NCBI GenBank assembly: GCA_002412425.1
Contig: DHVB01000066.1
Location: 1-42,054 of the forward strand
Origin: Bacteroidales bacterium UBA5219
GTDB taxonomy: Bacteria > Bacteroidota > Bacteroidia > Bacteroidales > ML635J-15
Reading direction: 5' to 3'
DNA: 42,054 nucleotides
The translations under genes were made by a program, and so were the position numbers. Shown here one piece after another: positions 1 through 8,244 of the stretch. Within the stretch, counting starts at the first letter, position 1; every line of letters begins with the position of its first letter. The notes under the pieces are model-generated. The model saw only the letters and a program-made list of their open reading frames with translations. It was not told the origin of the DNA and searched no databases.

Positions 1-56
1 AACAATTTCTGAATATCCCTAATTACCTCTTATAACAGAGGCGCGTCTGTTGCTTC

Positions 57-80
57 GCAGAGTTCGCAAGCTCACTCTGC
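57..80. repeat. Short inverted repeat downstream of nadR-like gene
   Basis: A perfect 7-bp inverted repeat, GCAGAGT and ACTCTGC with a 10-nt loop, lies just past the 3' end of the kinase gene. It could fold as a small hairpin. No clear U-tract follows on the minus strand, so I do not call it a terminator. The rest of bases 1-103 shows nothing I recognise. Confidence 0.3.
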
Positions 81-103
81 TTGTAATCACAACACCAGGA
101 TTC

Positions 104-625
104 TTATCTTAAATACAAGTTTACAAACTCTAAGGCTCGTTTGAGTCTTCTGTCTTCGCTTCCTTTGATGATTTTGTAGTGAAAGCCATAGTTTTTTATT
201 TCTAATTCGTATTTTTCAAATAAATATAATCTTATGTCGGGATTTTCTCTAACGCCATCAGCAACCCATTCTAAATCGGGGTAACACAATAAATGTATGC
301 AGTTTTTATAATTAGAAATTTCTTGGTCTATCCAGCTTGGACAAGTGCCGTAAACATGTAAAAGCCAAATTTTTGTAATAATTAAATCAGTATCAAAAAA
401 AACTGCTTTATGATTTTTAGCTAAGGCTTTGTGTTCTTGAGTGATTTGCAATTTTGCAATTTCTAAAACATCTGCTTGGTTGTAAGGACGATTTAAACTT
501 TCGACATACGCGCGTGCAAGTTCTTCGACCCATGGTAAAGAATAATGACTTGACAACTGCTCTGCTAAGGTTGTTTTGCCGGTTGATTCTGGTCCTGTTA
601 ATACTATTTTTAAAGTTTTATTCAT
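104..625 (-). CDS. nadR: NadR-like ribosylnicotinamide kinase (P-loop NTPase)
   Basis: A P-loop kinase of 173 residues resembling the C-terminal ribosylnicotinamide kinase domain of NadR, without the HTH and adenylyltransferase domains of the enterobacterial protein. Walker A is GPESTGKTT at about residues 11-19 and is followed by the family-typical acidic helix (VEELARAYVE). The expected reaction is ATP-dependent phosphorylation of nicotinamide riboside to NMN in the cytoplasm, trapping what PnuC imports. I chose the ATG at 625 because it places the Walker A strand at the N-terminus. A TTG at 658 would add 11 residues of no evident value. The start lies inside the last codons of pnuC (end 618), implying translational coupling. 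The pairing with PnuC is the main support for the substrate; thiamine kinase is a less likely alternative. Confidence 0.85.
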   Translation of the reverse strand: MNKTLKIVLTGPESTGKTTLAEQLSSHYSLPWVEELARAYVESLNRPYNQADVLEIAKLQITQEHKALAKNHKAVFFDTDLIITKIWLLHVYGTCPSWIDQEISNYKNCIHLLCYPDLEWVADGVRENPDIRLYLFEKYELEIKNYGFHYKIIKGSEDRRLKRALEFVNLYLR

Positions 626-1211
626 AAACAAGAGCTTTTCTCCATTTAAAATATCCAACTACAGCTAAGATAGTCAACACAGAAAACAATATTGCTGAAG
701 GATAAAGCGATTTGTAAACATATAAAATTGTAGAAACTAAATCAACTACAATCCAATAAAGCCAATTTTCTAAAATTTTGCGAGCAAGCAACCAAGTTGC
801 AGTAATGCTCAAAGCAGTTGTAAATGCATCACCCAAAGGAACTTGCGAATCTGTAAAATTTACTAAAATGAAATAAATTATTCCAAAAAACACTGCTGAG
901 GCAAGCAAAGCAAACAGATTATGTAATTTAGATAATTTAAAAACTTGTAATTTTTCTTCTTTTGCTATATTTTTTGTTCTTACCCAATGTATCCAGCCGT
1001 AAATACCAACAACTAAATAATAAAATTGGAAAGCCATATCAGCATAAAATCCCGAAACATAAAAAACATAAATATAAAGCAAAACCATTATTATAGCTGT
1101 AAACCAATACCAAGCATTTTGTTTTATTTGTAGGAATATTCCAAGCAGTCCTAAAAATGCGGCTATGGTTTCTACCCAGTTGGTTATAAGCCAATTAATG
1201 ATTTGTGTCAT
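618..1211 (-). CDS. pnuC: PnuC-family nicotinamide riboside transporter
   Basis: An integral membrane protein of 197 residues with about seven hydrophobic segments and the Trp/Tyr-rich helices of PnuC (for example WYWFTAIIMVLLY near residue 34 and WLYWIVVDLVSTILYVY near 150). PnuC proteins are facilitated-diffusion carriers for nicotinamide riboside, with uptake driven by intracellular phosphorylation. The kinase gene that overlaps its 3' end supplies that step. The ATG at 1211 shares one base with the stop of the upstream protease gene (TAATG), and a good AGGAG site lies in the end of that gene. Bacteroidota also carry PnuT thiamine relatives, usually behind a TPP riboswitch. I see no riboswitch here, so nicotinamide riboside is preferred. 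Confidence 0.88.
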   Translation of the reverse strand: MTQIINWLITNWVETIAAFLGLLGIFLQIKQNAWYWFTAIIMVLLYIYVFYVSGFYADMAFQFYYLVVGIYGWIHWVRTKNIAKEEKLQVFKLSKLHNLFALLASAVFFGIIYFILVNFTDSQVPLGDAFTTALSITATWLLARKILENWLYWIVVDLVSTILYVYKSLYPSAILFSVLTILAVVGYFKWRKALVYE

Positions 1212-2812
1212 TATTCTCCTTTAAGAAGCGAGTCGTAAAGTTTATTGTCTAAAATAATTTCTTGAGCTCTTAAAAAGAATGGATTTTGTTCGTTAAAGAT
1301 CATCCAGAACTCATTATTTTTCCAAATATCGCCAGCTATTAAAGATTTTAAATGTGTTCTTAAATATTTGTCTTGCTCTTTTGTTGCAGCAGGCAAGGAA
1401 TCAACATTTATTTTTGCTTCTTTAGCTTGAGCTAAAAGCTCTTCAAGTATTTGGTCTGTAACTTCAAATTTCTTTATAAAAGTTTCAACATCTGGATATT
1501 TTTCATTTAATTCAGCTCTGTGAGTGTCAACATATTTTGCTTCGAAACTAAATAAAACTCCTTTTCTTAAAAGTTCTATATGATAATCAGAACGCAAAGT
1601 TGTATCAACAGGAATAAAATCATCTGGCATAATTCCGCCACCGCCATAAACAGTTTTTTTATTAACTAAAGTTTTATACTTCAAAGAATCTGCAAAAACT
1701 ATACTGTCTTTGTGCAAAAATTCGCCATGTTTATAGCGGTTTACAATATCAGCAGAATATTCGTCATAGCCTTCGTCGTATGGTTTTTGAATAAGTCTGC
1801 CTGTTGGTGTGTAATATCTTGCTATTGTTAATCTCACTGCTGAGCCATCAGTAAGCATCATTTCGCGTTGTACTAAACCTTTTCCGAAAGTTCTTCGACC
1901 AACCACTACAGCTCTGTCCCAATCTTGCAAAGCACCAGAAACAATTTCGCTTGCCGAAGCAGAAGCCTCATCAACAATTACAACTAATTTGCCTCTGTAA
2001 AATCTTCCTTTTTTTGTTGATTTATATTCTATTCGAGGAATTTTAGCGCCTTCTGTATAAACAATTAATTTATCACTTTGTAAAAATTCATCACATAAGT
2101 TAACGGCTTTGTCGAGGTATCCGCCGGTATTTCCGCTTAAATCTAAAATTATATCTTTAACGCCTGCTTTTGCAAATGTAACAAACACAGAATCAAGCTC
2201 TTCGGTTGTTGATTTTGCGAATTTATTTAGTTTCACATATCCTATTTTATCTTTTGTTACATAAGCTGCATCAACGCTATAAATTGGAATTTTATCACGA
2301 GTAATATTAAAAACTAAATTTTGTTTTTCGCCTCTACGTACAACTTCAACTTTAACAACAGTTCCTTTTTTGCCACGCAAACGTTTTGCTACTCCGGCAT
2401 TATCAATGCCAACACCTGCAATAACCTCATCATCAACTACAACAATTCTATCGCCGGTTAAAATTCCTACTTTTTCGGAAGGTCCGCCTGAAATTACTCC
2501 AACAACAAGAAGTGTATCTTCCATTAATCTAAATTGTACACCAATTCCTTCAAAACTTCCTTCTAAAGGTTCTTTCATTTTTTCAATTTCGTCAGCACTA
2601 ATATAAACAGAGTGTGGGTCCATTTCTTTTAACATTCCAACAATTGCCGTCTCAACTATCTTTTTCATATCAACAGTATCAACATACATAGCGTCGATAA
2701 GCGTAAGCATTTTGTTGAATTTTCTTGTTTCTGAATTTACATCTTGAGAATAAGTAGCAAAATTGAAAAACAAAATTGCACTCAAGACTAAACCAAATAT
2801 TCTAAACTTCAT
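1211..2812 (-). CDS. S41-family C-terminal processing peptidase (CtpA/Tsp type)
   Basis: A 533-residue exported serine protease. The N-terminus from the ATG at 2812 is a signal peptide (KFRIFGLVLSAILFFNFA). A PDZ domain follows (about residues 75-160, with GIGVQFRL and GPSEKVGILTGDRI), then the S41 catalytic domain. The Ser-Lys dyad can be placed by alignment to E. coli Tsp: Ser286 in ASASASE and Lys311 in RRTFGKG, 25 residues apart as in Tsp. The substrate-binding loop reads LSGNTGGYLDKA. Family members trim the C-termini of periplasmic or envelope proteins. Upstream in-frame starts (2848) would add 12 residues ahead of the signal peptide and are rejected. It is first in a run with pnuC and the kinase; the shared transcription has no obvious functional logic. 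Confidence 0.92.
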   Translation of the reverse strand: MKFRIFGLVLSAILFFNFATYSQDVNSETRKFNKMLTLIDAMYVDTVDMKKIVETAIVGMLKEMDPHSVYISADEIEKMKEPLEGSFEGIGVQFRLMEDTLLVVGVISGGPSEKVGILTGDRIVVVDDEVIAGVGIDNAGVAKRLRGKKGTVVKVEVVRRGEKQNLVFNITRDKIPIYSVDAAYVTKDKIGYVKLNKFAKSTTEELDSVFVTFAKAGVKDIILDLSGNTGGYLDKAVNLCDEFLQSDKLIVYTEGAKIPRIEYKSTKKGRFYRGKLVVIVDEASASASEIVSGALQDWDRAVVVGRRTFGKGLVQREMMLTDGSAVRLTIARYYTPTGRLIQKPYDEGYDEYSADIVNRYKHGEFLHKDSIVFADSLKYKTLVNKKTVYGGGGIMPDDFIPVDTTLRSDYHIELLRKGVLFSFEAKYVDTHRAELNEKYPDVETFIKKFEVTDQILEELLAQAKEAKINVDSLPAATKEQDKYLRTHLKSLIAGDIWKNNEFWMIFNEQNPFFLRAQEIILDNKLYDSLLKGE

Positions 2813-2985
2813 AACATTAATTTTAAACATACAAAAATATAAAAACATTAAATGAAAGCCTAATGTTTAACATTATTTTAAATTTTATAGGAAAAGTTTT
2901 TTTAAAGAATTGAGAATTGATAATTGAATAATTGAGAATTAAGAATTATTTAATTCTGCTAAAAGTGAAAAGCATTGCGAGTTTG

Positions 2986-3029
2986 ACCGACTTTAAAAAC
3001 TTTACAAACTTTACCGACTTTATAAACTT
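2986..3029. repeat. Two 17-bp direct repeats
   Basis: ACCGACTTTAAAAACTT at 2986-3002 and ACCGACTTTATAAACTT at 3013-3029 agree at 16 of 17 positions with a 27-bp period, and a related ACAAACTT sits between them. They end about ten bases before the candidate -7 element. They could be a tandem operator or simply the short AT-rich repeat type common in intergenic DNA. Confidence 0.6.
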
Positions 3030-3038
3030 ATTTATTAT

Positions 3039-3046
3039 TATATTTG
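3039..3046 (+). promoter_or_regulatory. Candidate -7 element for the GAPDH/dikinase operon
   Basis: TATATTTG matches the Bacteroidota -7 consensus TAnnTTTG. No convincing TTTG -33 box is found 19-21 bases upstream, where the 17-bp repeats lie instead. This fits an activator-dependent promoter, but the match could be chance in AT-rich DNA. It would give a leader of roughly 65 bases. Confidence 0.4.
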
Positions 3047-3116
3047 CAAAAAATTTCATTATAAAGAATTTTATATGAAATACACATTATTGGTCTGAGT
3101 CGTTTAAAAAATTTTT

Positions 3117-4130
3117 ATGAAAAAGGAAGTAATACGATTAGGAGTAAATGGTTTCGGTAGGATAGGAAAAATAGTTTGCCGAATGCTATTAAGCGACAAT
3201 AGTTTTGATTTAGTTCAAATAAACGACCCTATGTCAGCTAAAATGATTGCTCATCTTTTAAAATACGATAGTTCACATGGGCAGTTTGATGCAGAAATTG
3301 GGCATGGTGATGATTTTATCACTGTTAACGGAAAGAAAATAGTTGTTACAAATTTTACTAGTCCTTCTCAAATTCCATGGAAAGATAATAAAGTTAATAT
3401 TGTTGTGGATTCGAGTGGTAAATTTAAAACAGCAACAAGTCTTCAAGGGCATTTGCAAATGGGAGCTGAAAAAGTAATTTTAAGCTCGCCAGGTGAAGAT
3501 TCGTCTATCAAACGAACTGTTGTAATGGGCATAAACCAGCAAAACATAAGCAATGATGATAAAATAATTTCTAACTTATCGTGTACTACAAACTGCGTTG
3601 CAATGGTGTTTGAAGTTTTATTCAGACATTTTGGCGTAAAAAGTGCCTTTATGAATACTGTACATCCTTTTACAAATAACCAAAATCTTCAAGATGGATT
3701 TCACAAAGACATGCGTAGAGCAAGGTCGGCAATGAATAATATTATTCCTACAACTAGCTCGGCAATTAAAGCTACTACCCTTTTATATCCAGAATTAGCA
3801 AATCGTTTTGATGGTTTTGCAACTAGAGTACCGGTAGCAGATTGTTCTTTTGTGGAACTTACTGCACAATTAAATAAAAAAGTTGACGTAGAAGCTATTA
3901 ATTCAGCTTTTTTGAAAGAATCACAAGGAGATTTAAAAAAATATTTAGAATATACAGAAGACCCTATTGTTAGTAGCGATATTCAAGGAAACAAACACTC
4001 AGCAATTTTTGATTCTCAACTAACACGAGTTATAGGAGATAATTTTATTCAAATTGTTGCTTGGTACGATAACGAAACTGGGTATTCTGCTCGTATTGTG
4101 GACTTAGTAAAATATATTTCAAATTTATGA
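3117..4130 (+). CDS. Glyceraldehyde-3-phosphate dehydrogenase, canonical type
   Basis: A 337-residue GAPDH of normal length. The NAD-binding fold starts with NGFGRIG, and the coenzyme loop reads QINDP, keeping the Asp usually linked to NAD preference. The catalytic Cys156 lies in SCTTNC and its partner His183 in NTVHPFTNNQ, 27 residues apart as in classic GAPDH. The phosphate-site segment HKDMRRARSAMNNIIPTTSSA and the Arg-containing TRVPV are intact. It should catalyse reversible oxidation and phosphorylation of glyceraldehyde-3-phosphate in the cytoplasm. It is the first gene of the operon, and its TGA stop overlaps the next ATG (ATGA). A second, divergent GAPDH lies two genes downstream, so the two probably differ in coenzyme or direction. 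Whether this is gap or a GapB-like enzyme cannot be settled here. Confidence 0.93.
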   Translation: MKKEVIRLGVNGFGRIGKIVCRMLLSDNSFDLVQINDPMSAKMIAHLLKYDSSHGQFDAEIGHGDDFITVNGKKIVVTNFTSPSQIPWKDNKVNIVVDSSGKFKTATSLQGHLQMGAEKVILSSPGEDSSIKRTVVMGINQQNISNDDKIISNLSCTTNCVAMVFEVLFRHFGVKSAFMNTVHPFTNNQNLQDGFHKDMRRARSAMNNIIPTTSSAIKATTLLYPELANRFDGFATRVPVADCSFVELTAQLNKKVDVEAINSAFLKESQGDLKKYLEYTEDPIVSSDIQGNKHSAIFDSQLTRVIGDNFIQIVAWYDNETGYSARIVDLVKYISNL

Positions 4131-7100
4131 AACAGGAAATTAATTCAAAAGCTCTTGAGGTAAATCTTTCGGAAACACAAAAGATTAAAGTTGAAATTCC
4201 CGAAAAACAACTTTGGTTTTTGTCGCTTTCTAAAAATTATTACGGCATCAATCAGCGCACTTCAGATTTTTTAAAAGAGCTTAATCACCCATATTTTAAT
4301 AGCAAAATCATTGTTGACGGACTTGTTAAAATTTTAAACGATGAGTTTTGGGTTTATAAAGAGTTAGACGAAAAAGAAAAAGTTTATGATGTTCTGTTTG
4401 ATATTTTTAGAGATTTATTAGAAAAAAACATAAGTGATAAATACACTAAATCTATTGTTCAAAATTATCTGCAATTTTTCTCAAATAATTTTGATGATAT
4501 AAAATCATTAAAAAATGGAATTGAACATTTTATAAAAATTCTTGACGAAGAAATGGAAAGCAACTTATTTGCTTACCTAAGTAATATTTCATTTTTTAGA
4601 ACCTGTTTAAAAAAAGCTGTAGATAACGAAAGTAGTAAAGAGCTAGTTTTTAATTTCACTAAACAACTTTTACTCAACAATGTTGAATTTTGGGAAAGCA
4701 CAACTAAAATTGAAGAATGGTATGAAAGTGTAAAAAACAAGTTCTCAAAAGACTATTCATCAACTATTTATGAGATTGGTAAAAAATTTTATAATTATTA
4801 TAAAGAAAAACTAAATCAAGCCAATGATTATAATGAACTGATAAAATACAGCTTTACTTTTTCTGAAATTATAGAATCTTTACGAAATAGAATAGTTGAT
4901 TTTGAAGAAGCTACAGACCAATTTGTTTATATTTTCTTTTTACTTCATCTACCTGGAACAATATTCCACAGAGATTATATTTTAGTAGATTTAAACAAAG
5001 CCATTAAAAGAATTAGTAGCGAATGTAGCACTACTCAATGTATTAATTCCATAGATATTTTATATTCTTTATTTGCTGATTTTAAATATAGCAATACTAG
5101 TTTTATCTTAGATTCCATTTTAACTTTGGGTAAAGAAATCATAAATACAAAAAACAAAGAATTAATACATTATTTTGAAGAAAAAACCATTTTATTTGGC
5201 TTTATAAATCCTGGTGTTGCTTATTTAACAAACGATTGGGAACTTAAAGTTAATCCAAACCACATAAAAAACATACGCGTTTGGCAAGAACTTATTGCTT
5301 ACGACCCATTTACGATGAAAAAACTACTTTCATCGCTTATAATTAATTTACGTATAGGAGGTATTTTCATTTTCGACACCGACCTTTTCCAAAAAGATAT
5401 TAGTAAATTTTTAAACTCCAACATTTCGCCTATCTATAAGCAAGTCAAACAATTACTTAGAATATACCCTGTTTATTTTAATGAAATTGGTGCCGAAGGT
5501 CAACTTAGAGATGTTACAACAGTTGTTGATGAACTAACAAATCGTAACGACAAGCTAATTCATTTTTTAAGAAAGCAAATTCATACCGAGGGCAGCAACT
5601 CTCATATTGATATTACTTTAGAAATTATTAAATTTTGGTACACTAAAGATAAGAGTTTATTAGAATCAATTGTTCCTGAGAATGTTTTTGTAACAATAGA
5701 TCCTGATGGGCAATGGGTTGATGGAGTTCATAAGGTTTTAGTAAAACTTTGCAAATTAAACAACAGCAGCCTAGAAGAACTAATTAATCTTGATAAAAAT
5801 AGTTTACAAGCTCATTTGAATAGTTTTCCTGACCCAGACTGCAAAGATTGTCAGCGTGTAGCTTTAATGATAGAATTATATCATTTATTAAGGGAAAAAT
5901 ATTTATTTTCCACCAACAACTTAGGTGCTTTATTAAGCAAATATCATTATATAGAACAAGACACTATCAATTCTTTGCTCGAATATATTGAAGCTGGAAA
6001 TCATTTTGAAGCTTTGAAAACTATCTATTCTATTATGAAAATTTTGAATGATAGAATTCTTGATGAAAAACAAAGTGAAGCTTGGGAAAACATTTATTAC
6101 AAACGTCATATAGCTTTTGGTATTCCGTCTATGTATGGACAATATCACGAAGAGAAATTTGAAGCAATGGGACTTACTTTCCGCTTAGAGCAAATTGCCT
6201 CTTCGTTAGTGGATAGAATTTTAGACGAAATAAAAACCGACTACTTTACTGCACGAACACTAAAAGATGTTTTTTTAGTACTACAACTTATTAGAGAAGG
6301 TTTAACCCTTGATGGAATTTATGACCAAGGATTAGATTCTAACTTAAAAATGCTTCAGTATAGTTTAAGTTCCGAAAGTTTTACTATTCGCCAATACATC
6401 AACATTTTCCAATTCATGGAAAAAAACCTAAAAGAAATAATCAACAATTATTTTATACGTCCATACGAAAATCAATTACCAGTTATTATACCATCATATC
6501 TTGATAAAGAAGACAGAAAAAACAAACATACAGTACGCAAATTAATCATACAACATTCAGAAGTATTTTATAGAGACTTACTTTCTTCAGCATTTCTTGT
6601 TCAGTCTTTAGATGCGTTTATTGGGCGAGTACTTAATAAATTAAGAAAAATGGCTGATACTTTATCTGATGTAGAGGTCCAAAATATAATGTCGTATAAT
6701 CCTGATAGTGTTATTAGTCCAATTTATCGCGAAACACTTGAGATAGACAATCAAGTTTTTCTTGGTTCTAAAGCTTATTATTTAAAAAAATTATATCTCA
6801 ACGATTTTCCTGTTCCACCAGGTTTTGTTATTACTACCGAAGTATTTAGGCGACTAAACTCAATAATGAAAATCCAATCATTATACGACGAAATTGAAAA
6901 TTTGATTAGATACCACATTTCGGAATTAGAGCGACTTACAGGCTTGGAGTATGGTAATCCCGAAAAACCATTATTGATGAGCGTAAGATCTGGAGCTGCA
7001 ATCAGCATGCCCGGTGCAATGAATACTTTTTTAAATGTGGGCATGAATGACGAAATTACCGAAGCTCTAAGCAAAAAAGACAACTATCCTTGGACATCAT

Positions 7101-8227
7101 GGGATTGCTACCGCCGATTGCTACAAACTTGGGGAATGGCTTATGGATTAGACAGGAATGACTTTGACAATATAATGTTAGAATACAAAGCTAAGTATGA
7201 TATTCAAAGAAAAATTGATTTCAATCCAAAAATCATGAGAGAGATTGCTTTTGCATATAAAAAACATTTAGAAGATAACAATATTACTTTCGAGTCAGAT
7301 CCATTTAAACAAATTATGCAAGCTGTTCTTTCTGTTTTTAACAGTTGGGACTCTGCAAGAGCAAAAGTATATCGAGAACATATGCAAATTGCCGATGAAT
7401 GGGGAACAGCAGTGATAATTCAACAAATGATTTTTGGTAACCTTCATAAAGAATCTGGCTCTGGTGTACTCTTCACTCACGACACACAAGATAATATTCC
7501 TGGCATTAATTTAACGGGCGATTTTTCTTTCTTAAGTCAAGGCGAAGATATTGTTGCTGGATTAATCAACACATTGCCAATAAGCGAAAACCAAAGAAAA
7601 AGATACTATCATAATAGTCCAATATCTTTAGAAAGTGGATTTCCAAAAATTTACAATAAACTAAAAGAAATTTCTTACGACCTGATTGAAAATCATGGCT
7701 TTGCACATCAAGAAATTGAATTTACTTTTGAACATACAGAACCAGAAGACCTTTATATACTTCAAACAAGAAGCATGATAATAAACAAGCAAGACAAAGT
7801 AGAAGTCTTTGCTACGCTAGAAAAAAACATGGAATTAGTTGGAACAGGCATTGGAATTGGAAATCGTGTGTTGAATGGAAGGGTTGTCTTTGATTTGAAA
7901 GATTTAAAATTGCTTAAAGAAAAATACCCCGAAGACAATGCAATGTTAGTTAGACCCGACACAGTTCCTGATGATATTGAATTAATTTTCGAATGCGAAG
8001 GTTTATTAACTGGTAAAGGCGGTGCAACATCACACGCTGCTGTAACAGCTGGAGGTTTAGGTAAAGTTTGTGTGGTAAATTGTGCCGACATGCTTGTTTA
8101 TGAAAATGAGAAAAAAGCAGTTATTAGAGATGTTGAATTTCGTTCGCTTGATTTAATTGCTATAGATGGAATTAAAGGAAATGTATATAAAGGCAATTAT
8201 CCTTTGAAAACTCAAAATTTATTTTAA
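4127..8227 (+). CDS. PPDK-like dikinase protein lacking the PEP/pyruvate barrel
   Basis: A 1366-residue protein. Residues from about 878 match the pyruvate phosphate dikinase nucleotide-binding domain: FLGSKAYYLKKLYL, then SVRSGAAISMPGAMNTF near 952, GTAVIIQQMIFGN, SGSGVLFTHD, SQGEDIVAG and YILQTRSM near 1210. The phospho-His swivel domain follows with GKGGATSHAAVTAGGLGK; His1303 aligns with the residue PPDK phosphorylates. The chain ends about 60 residues later, so the C-terminal PEP/pyruvate TIM barrel of true PPDK is absent. Residues 1-870 are a largely helical region I do not recognise. The protein can plausibly move a phosphoryl group from ATP to His1303, but the final acceptor is unknown. 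Glucan-water-dikinase and rifampin-phosphotransferase relatives also pair these two domains with other substrates. It overlaps the upstream GAPDH by ATGA and lies 17 bases before the second GAPDH, which suggests a role in lower glycolysis or gluconeogenesis. Confidence 0.85.
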   Translation: MKQEINSKALEVNLSETQKIKVEIPEKQLWFLSLSKNYYGINQRTSDFLKELNHPYFNSKIIVDGLVKILNDEFWVYKELDEKEKVYDVLFDIFRDLLEKNISDKYTKSIVQNYLQFFSNNFDDIKSLKNGIEHFIKILDEEMESNLFAYLSNISFFRTCLKKAVDNESSKELVFNFTKQLLLNNVEFWESTTKIEEWYESVKNKFSKDYSSTIYEIGKKFYNYYKEKLNQANDYNELIKYSFTFSEIIESLRNRIVDFEEATDQFVYIFFLLHLPGTIFHRDYILVDLNKAIKRISSECSTTQCINSIDILYSLFADFKYSNTSFILDSILTLGKEIINTKNKELIHYFEEKTILFGFINPGVAYLTNDWELKVNPNHIKNIRVWQELIAYDPFTMKKLLSSLIINLRIGGIFIFDTDLFQKDISKFLNSNISPIYKQVKQLLRIYPVYFNEIGAEGQLRDVTTVVDELTNRNDKLIHFLRKQIHTEGSNSHIDITLEIIKFWYTKDKSLLESIVPENVFVTIDPDGQWVDGVHKVLVKLCKLNNSSLEELINLDKNSLQAHLNSFPDPDCKDCQRVALMIELYHLLREKYLFSTNNLGALLSKYHYIEQDTINSLLEYIEAGNHFEALKTIYSIMKILNDRILDEKQSEAWENIYYKRHIAFGIPSMYGQYHEEKFEAMGLTFRLEQIASSLVDRILDEIKTDYFTARTLKDVFLVLQLIREGLTLDGIYDQGLDSNLKMLQYSLSSESFTIRQYINIFQFMEKNLKEIINNYFIRPYENQLPVIIPSYLDKEDRKNKHTVRKLIIQHSEVFYRDLLSSAFLVQSLDAFIGRVLNKLRKMADTLSDVEVQNIMSYNPDSVISPIYRETLEIDNQVFLGSKAYYLKKLYLNDFPVPPGFVITTEVFRRLNSIMKIQSLYDEIENLIRYHISELERLTGLEYGNPEKPLLMSVRSGAAISMPGAMNTFLNVGMNDEITEALSKKDNYPWTSWDCYRRLLQTWGMAYGLDRNDFDNIMLEYKAKYDIQRKIDFNPKIMREIAFAYKKHLEDNNITFESDPFKQIMQAVLSVFNSWDSARAKVYREHMQIADEWGTAVIIQQMIFGNLHKESGSGVLFTHDTQDNIPGINLTGDFSFLSQGEDIVAGLINTLPISENQRKRYYHNSPISLESGFPKIYNKLKEISYDLIENHGFAHQEIEFTFEHTEPEDLYILQTRSMIINKQDKVEVFATLEKNMELVGTGIGIGNRVLNGRVVFDLKDLKLLKEKYPEDNAMLVRPDTVPDDIELIFECEGLLTGKGGATSHAAVTAGGLGKVCVVNCADMLVYENEKKAVIRDVEFRSLDLIAIDGIKGNVYKGNYPLKTQNLF

Positions 8228-8244
8228 CTTTAAAAGAAAAAATT

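Larger units (their letters stand above)
2813..3116. other. Divergent intergenic region
   Basis: This 304-bp region separates the minus-strand protease from the plus-strand GAPDH operon, so it must hold promoters for both. It contains GAATTGA/AATTGA-type near-repeats at about 2907-2947, a pair of 17-bp direct repeats (2986-3029) and a -7-like element (3039-3046). A 7-codon open frame at 3075-3098 is too short to call a gene. I see no tRNA or riboswitch-like fold. Confidence 0.6.

Noticed and set aside
1211..1260. TPP riboswitch ahead of the PnuC-like gene
   Set aside because: The gene overlaps the upstream protease gene by one base, leaving no room for an aptamer, so the thiamine (PnuT) reading lost its main support.
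2370..2606. 78-residue plus-strand frame inside the S41 protease gene
   Set aside because: Pro/Ser/Thr-rich composition is the antisense image of the PDZ region; no promoter or family support.
3075..3098. 7-codon frame (MKYTLLV) ahead of the first GAPDH gene
   Set aside because: Too short to separate from chance. There are no attenuator-type stems or biased regulatory codons, so I do not call a leader peptide.
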